This document shows positions 41,328 through 52,004 of a stretch of 64,000 nt of DNA, in pieces (the first letter of the stretch is position 1; every line of letters starts with the position of its first letter). A model generated the notes under the pieces. That model worked only from the letters and a program-made list of their open reading frames with translations. It searched no databases and was not told the origin of the DNA. Both the position numbers and the translations under genes were made by a program. Origin of the DNA: Brevibacillus agri (GTDB taxonomy: Bacteria > Bacillota > Bacilli > Brevibacillales > Brevibacillaceae); the NCBI RefSeq assembly GCF_004117055.1, contig NZ_CP026363.1, forward strand, positions 664,001 through 728,000, in the 5' to 3' direction.

Positions 41328-42137
41328 TTGTTAGATACCGCTTTGTATGACGCGTATTTTTTTGATCTGGACGGGACGATCTTCATTGGGGATCGGCTGC
41401 TGCCCGGCGTGGGAAAAACGTTTGCCGCCTTGCGTGCGAACGAGAAGAAGATCATGTTTTTGACGAACACCACGGTGCAGACGAGAGCGGACTGCCAGGC
41501 GCGGCTGGAAAAGCTTGGCCTCTGCGTGGAGCGCGAGGAAATCATGACGGCAGCTTATGCGGCGGGCCTGTATTTTCAGCAGCAGGCAGACAGCGCGCGT
41601 GTGCTGGTTGTCGGGGAGCGCGAGCTTGCCGCAGAGCTGGCGAGTTTTCAGATCAGGCAGGTGCAAGCGCCGTCGCAAGCTACGCATGTGCTGGTCGGCA
41701 TGGACAGAACGTTCACCTACGAAAAATTGCTGCTGGCGGCCGATGCGCTGCGAAACGGAGCCAAGCTGATTGTAGCCAACCCTGACCCGGTATGCCCCGT
41801 ACCAGGCGGTGCGATTCCGGATACGGGAGCGCTGGCGCAGGCGATTGAAACCGCAGGCGGCGCGACTGTCTGGGCCATGACGGGAAAGCCGTCCCGCTTC
41901 TATGCGGAGCAAGTTTTTCAGCAGTTGAACGTCCGGCCGGAACAGTGCCTGATGGTAGGCGATCGGCTGGAGACGGATATTTTGCTCGGCAAAAACAGCG
42001 GAATGAAAACCGCGCTCGTGCTGACAGGGGTGACGACGTGCCATGAGCTGGAGCGTGCGGGCATCCGGCCGGATTTTGTCCTGCCTACGCTGGATGGCAG
42101 CGCGCACGACAGGCAAGAGCAGCAGCAATGTAGATAA
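41328..42137 (+). CDS. HAD phosphatase, NagD/IIA subfamily
   Basis: About 269 residues. Motif I is YFFDLDGTIFIGDRLLPGVG near the start, motif II Thr in MFLTNTTVQTRADC, and motif III/IV MTGKPSRFYAEQVFQQLNV and CLMVGDRLETDILLGKNSGM. The GDRLETDI pattern marks subclass IIA. Members dephosphorylate small phosphate esters, including phosphoglycolate and glycerol phosphates. TTG at 41328 is chosen because AAAGGAG lies 13 bases upstream; GTG at 41292 would fall on the T-run of the leader hairpin. Its place ahead of ugp-like genes and glpP suggests a glycerol-phosphate ester as substrate. That is inference. Confidence 0.85.
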   Translation: MLDTALYDAYFFDLDGTIFIGDRLLPGVGKTFAALRANEKKIMFLTNTTVQTRADCQARLEKLGLCVEREEIMTAAYAAGLYFQQQADSARVLVVGERELAAELASFQIRQVQAPSQATHVLVGMDRTFTYEKLLLAADALRNGAKLIVANPDPVCPVPGGAIPDTGALAQAIETAGGATVWAMTGKPSRFYAEQVFQQLNVRPEQCLMVGDRLETDILLGKNSGMKTALVLTGVTTCHELERAGIRPDFVLPTLDGSAHDRQEQQQCR

Positions 42138-42227
42138 AAGCTTTACATTTTCCAAATATTTGCTTATCAAGCGGTTGATATGATCGGGTGATGAAGCACC
42201 AACGCCAGAGGTTCAGGGGGGATTGTC

Positions 42228-43360
<1,133 letters not shown>

Positions 43361-43373
<13 letters not shown>

Positions 43374-44710
43374 TGAAAAGTCTGTTTTCAGTCGCCATGA
43401 GTCTGGCGCTTATTACAGGGTGCTCCAGCGGGACTTCCACCACAAGCGGCAATTCGTCGGGGCAGACGGGACAAGCTGCGCAGACGGGGACGCCGGAGAC
43501 AAAGCCCGCGGAAAATACCGAGCTGTCCTTCTTTTATCCGGTGGCAGTCGGCGGTCCCCTGACCAAAATCGTCGACGGGATGGCAGAAGAGTTCAACAAG
43601 GCGAACCCGGGCATTACCGTCAAGCCGGTCTACACAGGCAGCTACCAGGACACGACGACGAAAATCCAGGCGGCCGTGCAAGGAAAAACGCCACCTGACG
43701 TAGCTGTCATGCTCTCGACCGAGCTGCACACGATGATGGACATGGACGCCATCCTGCCGCTGGACGAATTTATTGCCAAAGACGGCGGCAGCGAGTACGT
43801 GAACGATTTCTTCCCCGGCTTCCTGGCCAACTCGCAGGTCGACGGCAAGACGTACAGCATTCCGTTCCAGCGCAGCACGATCGTTTTGTATTACAACAAG
43901 GAAGCGTTCAAGGAAGTGGGCCTCGATCCGGAAAAGCCGCCTGCGACGTGGGAGGAGCTGGCCGAGTACGCGAGCAAGCTGACCAAGGACGGACGCTGGG
44001 GTCTGGAAATCCCTTCCTCCGGCTTCACCTACTGGATGTATCAGGCGCTGGCCTTGCAAAACGGCAAAAACCTGATGACCGAGGACGGCAAAAAAGTGTT
44101 TTTCGACACGCCGGAAAATGTAGAAGCGCTGCAATACTGGGTCGACCTGGCGAAAAAGCATAAGGCGATGCCGGAGGGCGTGATCGAGTGGGCGACCGTT
44201 CCTTCTGACTTCCTCGAAGGCAAGACAGCGATGATGTTCCATACGACCGGAAACTTGACCAACGTGAAAAACAACGCCAAGTTTGACTTCGGCGTAGCGT
44301 TTTTGCCAGCGAAAAAGAACTTCGGCAGTCCGACGGGCGGCGGCAACTTCTACATGTTCAAAGGAACGGATGCGAAGAAGCAGGAAGCGGCCTGGAAGTT
44401 CATCCGCTTCATGACCGAGCCGAAGCGCGCGGCACAGTGGAGCATCGACACGGGCTATGTCGCGACGCGCAAATCTGCCTATGAGGAAGAGATCATGAAG
44501 CAGTACGTCAAGGACTTCCCGGCAGCGGCAGTCGCGCGCGACCAGTTGGAGTACGGCCATGCCGAGTTTTCCACGCACAATAACGGCAAGGTGACAAAAG
44601 CGCTGAACGACAACTTGCAAGCGGTCATTACCGGAAAGGCGAGTGCTGCGGAAGCGCTGAAAAAGGCGCAGGAAGAGGCAGACAAAGTGCTTGCGGCATT
44701 CAACAAATAA
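43361..44710 (+). CDS. ugpB: UgpB-like substrate-binding lipoprotein
   Basis: 449 residues, extracellular binding protein family 1. A lipobox ITGC anchors the N-terminus, followed by a Ser/Thr/Gly-rich linker. Then come LSFFYPVAVGGPLTKIVDGM, VQGKTPPDVAVMLSTELHTM and IPFQRSTIVLYYNKEAFKEV. The PVAVGGP-x-TKIVD segment and the YYNKEAF stretch resemble UgpB-type proteins that bind glycerol-3-phosphate or glycerophosphodiesters. The ligand would need a biochemical test, since family 1 also binds many sugars. The permease genes follow. Confidence 0.85.
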
Positions 44711-44743
44711 GCGAAATCGAGCGAGGCATATGGAGGAGCGACG

Positions 44744-45631
44744 ATGGGGGAACTACGAGCAAAATGGAAAGTGAATATGTACGCCTGGCTGCTGCTCCTT
44801 CCCTCCCTCATCTTCCTGCTGCTGTTTACCTTCTACCCTGTGTGGCAAACGGTCATTCTCAGCTTTCATCAAGCGGATCTGGGTTCCCCAGAGCCGTTTT
44901 TTAACGGGGTAGACAACTACAAGCAGATGCTGGAAGATGATGTGTTTTGGAAGGTGCTGACCAACAATCTCTGGTTTGCGTTGGGAACGGTTCCGACGAG
45001 CGTGGCTCTGGCGCTCGGCATGGCGCTGTTTGCCAACAAAGCGCTGCGGGGCAAAAGCTTCGTCCGCACCGCCTACTTTTACCCGACGGTGGTTCCGATG
45101 ATTGCCGTCGCCAACATCTGGCTGTTTATTTACACGCCGGAGTACGGGGCGCTCAGCCACGTGATGGAGTGGTTAGGAAAAGGCGATATCAACTGGCTCG
45201 GCGATCAGGCGAACGTGATGTGGGCGATGATTTTCATGGTGATCTGGAAGGAAGCGGGCTACTTCATGATCTTTTACTTGGCGGGGCTGCAAAACATCTC
45301 CCAGGAGCTGTACGAGTCTGCCGCGATGGAAGGAGCATCGGCGTGGACGGTGTTTCGCCGCGTGACGTTTCCGCTGCTCATGCCGACGACGATGTTTGTC
45401 AGCATTATCGCGTTTACGAACTCGTTCAAGCTGGTCGATCACCTGGTCATCATGACAAAGGGCGGCCCGGACAATGCCAGCAACCTGCTGCTGTACTACA
45501 TTTACGAAACGGCGTTCTCCTTCTGGGATCAAGGGATGGCGTCCGCTTTGACCATCGTGATGGTCGTGCTGCTGCTCGCGGTGGCTGCTGTGCAATTTTT
45601 TGGTCTGGATAAAAAAATTCACTACAACTGA
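44744..45631 (+). CDS. ugpA: UgpA-like ABC permease
   Basis: 295 residues, six membrane segments. The MalF/UgpA-type start (YAWLLLLPSLIFLLLFTFYP then VWQTVILSFHQ) and EAA loop (ISQELYESAAMEGASAWTVF then RRVTFPLL) are clear. It forms the translocation channel with the next gene. It lies 33 bases after ugpB and has GGAGGA-like bases before the ATG. Confidence 0.9.
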   Translation: MGELRAKWKVNMYAWLLLLPSLIFLLLFTFYPVWQTVILSFHQADLGSPEPFFNGVDNYKQMLEDDVFWKVLTNNLWFALGTVPTSVALALGMALFANKALRGKSFVRTAYFYPTVVPMIAVANIWLFIYTPEYGALSHVMEWLGKGDINWLGDQANVMWAMIFMVIWKEAGYFMIFYLAGLQNISQELYESAAMEGASAWTVFRRVTFPLLMPTTMFVSIIAFTNSFKLVDHLVIMTKGGPDNASNLLLYYIYETAFSFWDQGMASALTIVMVVLLLAVAAVQFFGLDKKIHYN

Positions 45632-45643
45632 GGGGGAGAGCAG

Positions 45644-46447
45644 ATGGCCCGCAAAATTACAACCGTCGGCATGTACGTCCTGGCTGTACTCTGGCTGTTC
45701 CCTTTGCTATGGGTGCTCTGGACGTCGCTTCGGCCGAGAGAGCTGGCGACTTCTTGGACACTCAGCGCCGACTTTACGCTGGCAAACTTCGCGAAGGTGT
45801 GGGACGCGGCTCCTTTTGCCCAGTATTACTTCAATACGTTTTTGATCGTCGCAGGCGTGTTGATCGCGCAAATGATTACGGCTACGCTGGCGGCATATGC
45901 CTTTGCCAAGCTGCGCTTCTGGGGGCGGGATGTGCTGTTCGTGTTGTTTCTCGTGCAGCTCATGGTTCCGGCTGACATCCTTATTTTCCCGAACTACAAC
46001 GTGCTGCGCGACTTGGCGTTGCTCGATACGAAAATTGGCATCATGCTGCCGTACTTCGCTTCCGCCTTTGGCGTGTTCCTGTTGCGGCAAACGTTCAAGA
46101 CGATCCCGCACGAACTGGAGGAAGCGGCGCGCATGGAAGGCTGCTCCTGGCTGCAAATTTTGTGGCGGGTGTACGTTCCGCTGGCGCGGCCGACCTACAT
46201 TGCGTTCGGCCTCGTTTCGGTCAGCTATCATTGGAACAACTTCATGTGGCCGCTGATTGTCACCAACTCGGTAGAAAACCGCGCGTTGACGGTAGGGCTG
46301 GCGATTTTTGCCCAGTCGTTTGAGACCGGGGCACAGTGGGCAGAGGTCAGCGCGGCTACGATGATGGTCATTTTTCCGTTGCTGCTCGCCTTTTTGCTGT
46401 TCCAACGCCAGTTCATCAACAGCTTCATCCATTCCGGGGTGAAATAA
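45644..46447 (+). CDS. ugpE: UgpE-like ABC permease
   Basis: 267 residues, six membrane segments, MalG/UgpE class. The EAA loop is IPHELEEAARMEGCSWLQIL then WRVYVPLARP. SYHWNNFMWPLIVTNSVENR is a segment shared by UgpE proteins. It is 12 bases after ugpA with GGGGGAGAG upstream. Confidence 0.9.
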   Translation: MARKITTVGMYVLAVLWLFPLLWVLWTSLRPRELATSWTLSADFTLANFAKVWDAAPFAQYYFNTFLIVAGVLIAQMITATLAAYAFAKLRFWGRDVLFVLFLVQLMVPADILIFPNYNVLRDLALLDTKIGIMLPYFASAFGVFLLRQTFKTIPHELEEAARMEGCSWLQILWRVYVPLARPTYIAFGLVSVSYHWNNFMWPLIVTNSVENRALTVGLAIFAQSFETGAQWAEVSAATMMVIFPLLLAFLLFQRQFINSFIHSGVK

Positions 46448-46465
46448 AGGAAAGGGGAACGATCC

Positions 46466-47278
46466 ATGAAGGAGCAAAGTGCTTTTGCCGTATCCAGCTA
46501 CGCCTTGTTTGACCTGCCGCTGCGCGAAGCCGTCGCCAGGCTGATGGACGCGGGCTGGACTTCGATCGAGATCATGTGCGAAGCAGGCCATGCCGAGCTG
46601 TTGGCCTGGTCCCGGGAGCAGCTTGCCGAGCTGAAAAAGCAGGGAGAAGAGCGGGGCATCACCTGGTCGATTCACGCGCCGATCAGCGGCTGCAACCTCG
46701 CCGCCGGCACAGGCCCAAGCCGGGAAAAGACGTTGGAGACGATGAAGCGGTGTCTGGCGATTGCCCGCTTTTTGGACAGCACGCACGTAGTCATGCACGC
46801 AGGGGAAGTAGCCGACGCTCACGATGCGGACAGCCGTGCGCGCGGGGTCGAGCATGTCAGCGAGGCTGCTCGGCTGCTGACGGCGGAAGTCAGCGACGGC
46901 AGAACGACGCTGGCGTTGGAAAACGTGCCGCCTTATCCTCGCGTGCTGGGCTGGAATGTCGATGATTTGCTCGCGGTGTGCAAGGCCGTCGATTCTGCGC
47001 ATCTGGGAATTGCCTATGACGTCGGACACGCCCACCTGATCCGCCCAGGGTACGCACTTGAAGCGCTGGAAACGGTATTTCCTTACGTCTCTGTCTTGCA
47101 CATCAGCGACAACGGCGGCGAGACAGACGAGCATCTGGCGGTAGGGGAGGGGACGATTCCGTATGCGCAGGTGTGGTCGGCTTTGCAAGCCGGAAGCTTT
47201 GCGGGAAGCCGGGTGATCGAAACAAAGCAGCTCGCCTGCGCACGGCGCAGCGTGGAGCGAATCATTGCGCAGCTTTAA
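46466..47278 (+). CDS. Sugar phosphate isomerase/epimerase-like TIM barrel (AP endonuclease 2 family)
   Basis: 270 residues. The fold shows through GWTSIEIMCEAGHAELLAW near the start (metal Glu), TWSIHAPISGCNLAAGTG, STHVVMHAGEVADAHD (metal His), TLALENVPPYPRVLGWN (metal Glu), LGIAYDVGHAHL (Asp, His) and VLHISDNGGETDEHLAVGEG. These are the ligands of PF01261 enzymes, which are isomerases, epimerases or endonuclease IV-like. In a glycerol-phosphate uptake operon it could process the imported ester. Function not assigned. AAAGGGGAA precedes the ATG. Confidence 0.82.
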   Translation: MKEQSAFAVSSYALFDLPLREAVARLMDAGWTSIEIMCEAGHAELLAWSREQLAELKKQGEERGITWSIHAPISGCNLAAGTGPSREKTLETMKRCLAIARFLDSTHVVMHAGEVADAHDADSRARGVEHVSEAARLLTAEVSDGRTTLALENVPPYPRVLGWNVDDLLAVCKAVDSAHLGIAYDVGHAHLIRPGYALEALETVFPYVSVLHISDNGGETDEHLAVGEGTIPYAQVWSALQAGSFAGSRVIETKQLACARRSVERIIAQL

Positions 47279-47298
47279 ACGAACAGGAGGCTCCTATT

Positions 47299-47865
47299 AT
47301 GGATATGGAGACGATTTTGAAAACGAATCGGATTATCGCTGCGACGGAGCAGGATCGGCTGGCAGAGGCGATGGATTCGGCGGCCTGCGCGATTTTGCTC
47401 ATGTACGGGAAGCTGACTCGGCTGATGGCCGAAGCGGACGCGATCAGCCAGGCGAGCAAGCCGATTTTTTTGCACACCGACCTGATGAACGGCCTGTCCA
47501 ATGACAAAGAGTCGTTCCGCTTCCTGTCTGCGTATATCAAACCGACCGGGATTGTCACGACGAAAGGCCCGATGATTCGCGCGGCAAAAAAAGAAGGGAT
47601 GCTGACGATCCAGCGCGTGTTTTTAATTGATACGACCTCGCTTACGACGACGATCAAAAACGTGCTGGAAAACCAGCCGGACGCCATCGAAATCATGCCG
47701 GGCATCGCCCCGTCGATTATCGCGCACATCAAGGAGCATTTGCCGCAGCCGATCATTTTGGGCGGGCTGATCTGGAACAGGCAGCAGGTCGCGGAAGCGC
47801 TGGCGAATGGCGCGGATGCCGTTTCTTTGAGCAGGGCGGAGATGTGGAATGACATAACCGAGTAG
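47299..47865 (+). CDS. glpP: GlpP, glycerol-3-phosphate-responsive antiterminator
   Basis: 188 residues. The GlpP family pattern is clear: FLHTDLMNGLSNDKESFRFL then IKPTGIVTTKGPMIRAAKKE, TIQRVFLIDTTSLTTTIKNV, DAIEIMPGIAPSIIAHIKEH and ILGGLIWNRQQVAEALANGA. GlpP binds glycerol-3-phosphate and leader RNA so that transcription passes a terminator. AGGAGG precedes ATG 47299. It is the last gene of the HAD-ugpCBAE-TIM operon, and a large hairpin lies in that operon's own leader, which suggests feedback control. Confidence 0.92.
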   Translation: MDMETILKTNRIIAATEQDRLAEAMDSAACAILLMYGKLTRLMAEADAISQASKPIFLHTDLMNGLSNDKESFRFLSAYIKPTGIVTTKGPMIRAAKKEGMLTIQRVFLIDTTSLTTTIKNVLENQPDAIEIMPGIAPSIIAHIKEHLPQPIILGGLIWNRQQVAEALANGADAVSLSRAEMWNDITE

Positions 47866-47945
47866 GATGGGGGAAAGCCGCAGTTTTCCGGTACACATAT
47901 GCACATTTGCGCATAGACACTTGCTGGCGGATCAGGTAAAATTGT

Positions 47946-47973
47946 TGATAATTGATAACAATAATCATTTTCA
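47946..47973 (+). promoter_or_regulatory. Fur box upstream of the LysR gene
   Basis: TGATAATTGATAACAATAATC and the following ATTTTCA form overlapping TGATAAT-like and inverted half-sites, 50 bases before the start. The match is good but not perfect. Confidence 0.65.
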
Positions 47974-48022
47974 ATAAATAACCAGTTTACTTTTTATGTG
48001 CGTCTTTTACGGGGTGCTGCTT

Positions 48023-48919
48023 ATGAATACGCTGGAAAAAATGGAAACCTTCATCGTGCTCGCGGAATGCGGCTCTTTTACCGAGTCTGCGAAGCGGCTT
48101 TTTTGCTCACAGCCAACCATCAGCCACCATATTCAACAACTGGAAGAGTTGTTTGAGTCGCCGCTCGTGCAACGGTCGGGGAAGCAGGTGCAACTGACGC
48201 GGCAGGGCGAGATTTTGCTCCGCTATGCCAAGCAGATTTCGCATCTGGTCGAGGAGGCGGCTGTGGAGCTGAAGCGCATCAGCGAGCAGGAGCGGGTACT
48301 GTCTGTCTACGTCAGCAACTACATTGCCGGGTACTTTTTCTCCGACATTCTCAATGAGTTTCATACGATTTTGCCGCACAAGCCGTTGGAGATCAATACG
48401 TACTGCTACAGCGACCTCATCCGCTGCTTTCAGGAGGGCCGGACGCACTACGCGTTAATGCCGATCTATCCCGAGGATGATTATATACGCAAAAACTTTG
48501 AGACTTCTGTTTTGTTCGAGGAGGAGCTTCTGCTCATCTTGCCTGTCGACCACCCTTTGGCCAAAAGAAGGCTGCTGTACGCGCGCGACTTGCACAACGA
48601 AACCGTGCTGCTTCCGAAAAGCGAGTATTTGCAGCAATACGTCATCAACCATTTGAGCAGCCGCCAGGTGAAAACGCGCTTTTTGCAAATGAGCAACTTC
48701 GAGACGATCAAGCAGGCGGTCAAGTCGCGCCACGGCATCGCCTTCCTTCCATCCGGGGCGGTAAAGGAAGAGCTGAAAAGAGGCGAGCTGGTCAATGTGC
48801 CCGTCTCGTCTTTGCAAATCAGACGGCAAAACGGCTTTGTGTTCCGCAAAAATGCCGAGTTGAGCCAGGCGGATCGCGCCTTTTGCCAAAACGTCGAGCA
48901 GTATTTGCGGACGGTTTAG
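48023..48919 (+). CDS. LysR-family regulator
   Basis: 298 residues. N-terminal winged helix: TLEKMETFIVLAECGSFTES then AKRLFCSQPTISHHIQQLEE. The co-inducer domain follows (SVYVSNYIAGYFFSDILNEF, VLFEEELLLILPVDHPLAKR, SRHGIAFLPSGAVKEELKRG). ATG at 48023 has GGGGTG seven bases upstream. A Fur-like box lies just before it, and a Fur-box ABC/FtsEX operon follows 400 bases later on the same strand. The regulator probably tunes that operon under low iron or metal. The co-inducer is unknown. A terminator follows. Confidence 0.88.
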   Translation: MNTLEKMETFIVLAECGSFTESAKRLFCSQPTISHHIQQLEELFESPLVQRSGKQVQLTRQGEILLRYAKQISHLVEEAAVELKRISEQERVLSVYVSNYIAGYFFSDILNEFHTILPHKPLEINTYCYSDLIRCFQEGRTHYALMPIYPEDDYIRKNFETSVLFEEELLLILPVDHPLAKRRLLYARDLHNETVLLPKSEYLQQYVINHLSSRQVKTRFLQMSNFETIKQAVKSRHGIAFLPSGAVKEELKRGELVNVPVSSLQIRRQNGFVFRKNAELSQADRAFCQNVEQYLRTV

Positions 48920-48954
48920 GTTTAGTGGACATTGGCATTGCCATAAAAAAGACG

Positions 48955-48996
48955 GCCTGTTTCCCGCACGTATCGGTGTGGGGGACAGGCTGTTTT
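48955..48996 (+). terminator. Terminator of the LysR gene
   Basis: GCCTGT, CC and CAC pair with GTG, GG and GACAGGC around a short loop, then five T. Confidence 0.82.
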
Positions 48997-49236
48997 TCAT
49001 AAGCGCAACATGGCGAGACTGCGAACGAAGCGAAAAAGCAAGGCTTGTGCTCTGTGGGCACCAAGGCTTTGCCAGTAGCTTGGCGCAGCCGGGTTTGCTA
49101 ATGCGCGACGCTTGCGGGACAAGCGTTGGAAAGATTTGTGCTATCAAGAAAATGAATAGATGGATTCAAAAATATTATGCGGGAATGAGGGCGGTTGAAG
49201 CGCGCGGAATTTCAAAAAACGCCCCCTACAAGTGGG
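48997..49236. other. GC-rich spacer without a gene
   Basis: Within the 398-base gap between the LysR gene and the ABC operon, this part holds a perfect small hairpin at 49108-49126 (ACGCTTG, five-base loop, CAAGCGT) and no T-run. An 87-codon open frame crosses it but has no ribosome site and no family likeness. It may be a remnant or a structured 5' region; I see nothing I can name. Confidence 0.35.
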
Positions 49237-49255
49237 AATGATATTCATTATCAAT
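49237..49255 (+). promoter_or_regulatory. Fur box of the Opp/FtsEX operon
   Basis: AATGATATTCATTATCAAT contains TGATAT-T-CATTATCA, close to the 7-1-7 Fur consensus, 63 bases before the first gene. Confidence 0.72.
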
Positions 49256-49317
49256 CAAATTAAGATGGACCTAGTTTTCGGATACAAACACATACAGGAA
49301 TGTAGGAGGTTATTTCC

Positions 49318-50978
49318 TTGTTGAAGCGCAAGTCTTTCGGACTTTTTCTCAGTTATTTGCTAGTGCTGTCGACCTTCGTGCTTGGCTGCCAGTCCAATCA
49401 GGGCGCCGCACCGAGCCAGCCCCAGAACGACGCGGCCAAATCCGGCGAAGCCGCGAGCGCCGCGCCGCAAACAGTGCCAGAGTTGAAAATCGGCTTGCCG
49501 AGCGACGCCGGCCCGCTGAACATCTACACCGGAAACATCGACTATTTGACAGAGCTTGTGTTTGACAAATTGTTCTCGCCGTCGCCTTACGTGGAAAAGC
49601 CGCAGCCGTGGCTGGCGGAATCGGCCCAGCAACTGGACGATGTGACCTGGGTGGTCAAAATCCGCTCCGGCATCAAGTGGCATGATGGGACGCCATTCAC
49701 TGCGGAGGACGTCAAATTCACGTACGAATACTATCGCGACGGTCCAGCCAACCGCCATACGCACCACGTGAGCGAAGTGCCGCACATCTCCAAAATCGAG
49801 CTGGACGACCCTTCGACGGTCCGCTTCACTTGCGCCTACGCGTGCCCGACGCTGGAGCGGATTACTTTTGCCGACCTGCCGATCTTGCCCAAGCATATTT
49901 GGGAAAAGGTGCAAAACCCGCGCAAATATACAGATTTGCCGATCGGAACCGGGCCGTACAAGCTGGTCGAGTACAAAGCCGATCAATACTACAAGTTTGA
50001 AGCGAACAAAGACTACTTCATGGGCAGCCGCTCGTCGACACGCTCGTGATGCCGGTCATCAAAGACCCGACCGCGATCTTCAACGCACTGCGTGCAGGAG
50101 AGATCGACATTTCCGCCAGACCTGTCCCGGCCGAGCTGGAAGCATCCTTCCAAAACCAGGCCAACATGAAAGTGGTACAAACCGCGCCGCTGTCGCTGGT
50201 CGAGCTGAAGCTCAACTACGAAAAGGCGCCATTCAACCAGGAAGCGTTCCGCAATGCCATGTCGCTCGCGGTGGACCGCCAGGCGATTACGGATACGGTC
50301 TTGCTTGGAAAAGGGCGTCCGGGCTTAAAAGGCTATCCTCACCCGGATTCGCCGTGGACCAACCCGAACTTGAGCACGCCGTATGACGCAGAAAAAGCAA
50401 AAGCCGTCATGGACGAATTGAAGCTGACAGACAAAAACAACGACGGCGTCCGCGAGATGGCAGACGGCAAGCCGCTCGCCTTTTCGCTGAAAGTGCCTTC
50501 CACAGAGCCGGCGTGGATTCGCGCGGCCGAGATGCTCAAGGAGCAGTACGCCAAAGTCGGGATCAAAATTACCGTCGAAGTGCTCGACTCCGGCACGATG
50601 GCGACCGTATCGCAAACCCGCGACTTTGACCTCGTGATCGGAACCATCGGGGCGCACGGGGTAGCAGACCCGGATCAGTTTGTCATGTCTCACCGTTCTT
50701 CTTACCTGTGGAACAAAACGATTCCATATCCGGCGATGGACGAGCTGACCAAGCAGTGGATGGCGGAAACAAGCGTAGACAAGCGCAAGGAAATCGCGTT
50801 CAAAATGCAGGAGCTGTTCAACAAGCAACCGACCAGCATCGTGCTGTACTACCCGGAAGAGAAGTTCGCCTACAACGCGCAAAAGTTTGACAAATGGGTA
50901 GAGTCGCCCGGGTTTGGCGTCATCAACAAGTTTTCCATGCTGCCAGACGGCGCGAAAAAGGCTGTAGCCAAAGAGTAA
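49318..50978 (+). pseudogene. Opp/Dpp-type substrate-binding lipoprotein, frameshifted
   Basis: The 5' part (TTG start with AGGAGG, lipobox VLGC, PELKIGLPSDAGPLNIYTGN, VVKIRSGIKWHDGTPFTAED) reads to DYFMG, then goes out of frame and stops at 50049. The next frame continues the same protein without loss (QPLVDTLVMPVIKDPTAIFN, then NALRAGEIDISARP, FRNAMSLAVDRQAITDTVLL) to 50978. Restoring one G in the GGG at about 50022-50024 rejoins them into about 553 residues of SBP_bac_5 type. Either the gene is newly broken or one base is a sequencing error. The family binds peptides, nickel, heme or metallophores. The Fur box argues for a metal-related ligand. Confidence 0.85.
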
Positions 50979-50993
50979 GACGGGGGAGCTGCG

Positions 50994-52004
50994 ATGAGTG
51001 GGAGCGGGTTCTCCGCGGCATTCGGCAAGAAACTGATTCAATATGTGCTGGTGCTCGCCGTGGCGTTGACGATCAACTTCGCCCTGCCGCGGCTCGCACC
51101 CGGCGATCCGCTGGAATTTTTCTTTGGCGAAACGACAATCAACGAGCTGACGCCAGAGCAGCGCCAGCAAGTGGAGCGGGAGCTTGGGCTGGATCGCTCG
51201 CTCTGGCAGCAATACGCGGATTTTATGACAGGAGTGTTCCGGTTTGATCTCGGCAGCTCCATCAAATACGGAAAGCCAGTGACGGAAGTATTGGCAGACA
51301 GGCTGCCGTGGACTTTCCTGCTGGTAGCTCCCTCCCTCGTTCTGAGCGCGGTCATAGGCATTGCTATCGGTGCCTATGCCGCGTGGAGCCGGGGGAAGCG
51401 GCGCGACCTGCTTTTTTTGACGGGGATGCTCACGATTGAATCCATTCCCGGCTTCTGGATCGGCATGCTGCTGATTGCGGTGTTTTCCGTCAGCATGGGC
51501 TGGTTCCCTTCCTTTGGCGCGGTGCCGATCGCCTTTTCCGGAGGCGGTGCCGACTACGCGCTGGCCGTGCTCAAGCATATGACCCTGCCTGTGATGACGA
51601 TTACGGTTGCGACCGTCGGAGGCAATTTTTTGCTGACCCGGTCGTCGATGCTCGACACGCTGGGCCAGGATTATGTGCTGATGGCGGAGGCAAAAGGGGC
51701 GAGCAAGCGCAGCCTGATTTTCAATCATGCCCTGCGAAACGCCCTCTTGCCCGTCTATACGCACATTACGATGAGCCTCGGTATTTTGGTGAGCGGCGCT
51801 GTTGTCGTGGAGACAGTCTTTTCCTATCCGGGCGTCGGTCGCTTGCTCTATGAGAGCGTGATCGCACGGGATTACCCGATGATGCAGGGGGTATTTTTAA
51901 TCATTACGCTGGGTGTGATTGCGGCCAACCTGCTGGCGGATGTGACTTATCCGCTGTTTGACCCGCGCGCCCGCCAAAGAAAGCAGGTGGAGGAGTCCCC
52001 ATGA
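50994..52004 (+). CDS. DppB/OppB-type ABC permease
   Basis: 336 residues. The N-terminal signature LTINFALPRLAPGDPLEFFF is followed by the large outer loop (LTPEQRQQVERELGLDRSLW) and five more membrane segments. The EAA loop is MAEAKGASKRSLIFNHALRN, and VVETVFSYPGVGRLLYESVI is the usual C-terminal stretch. It pairs with the permease half of the next gene. It starts 15 bases after the binding-protein gene and overlaps the next gene by four bases. Confidence 0.92.
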   Translation: MSGSGFSAAFGKKLIQYVLVLAVALTINFALPRLAPGDPLEFFFGETTINELTPEQRQQVERELGLDRSLWQQYADFMTGVFRFDLGSSIKYGKPVTEVLADRLPWTFLLVAPSLVLSAVIGIAIGAYAAWSRGKRRDLLFLTGMLTIESIPGFWIGMLLIAVFSVSMGWFPSFGAVPIAFSGGGADYALAVLKHMTLPVMTITVATVGGNFLLTRSSMLDTLGQDYVLMAEAKGASKRSLIFNHALRNALLPVYTHITMSLGILVSGAVVVETVFSYPGVGRLLYESVIARDYPMMQGVFLIITLGVIAANLLADVTYPLFDPRARQRKQVEESP

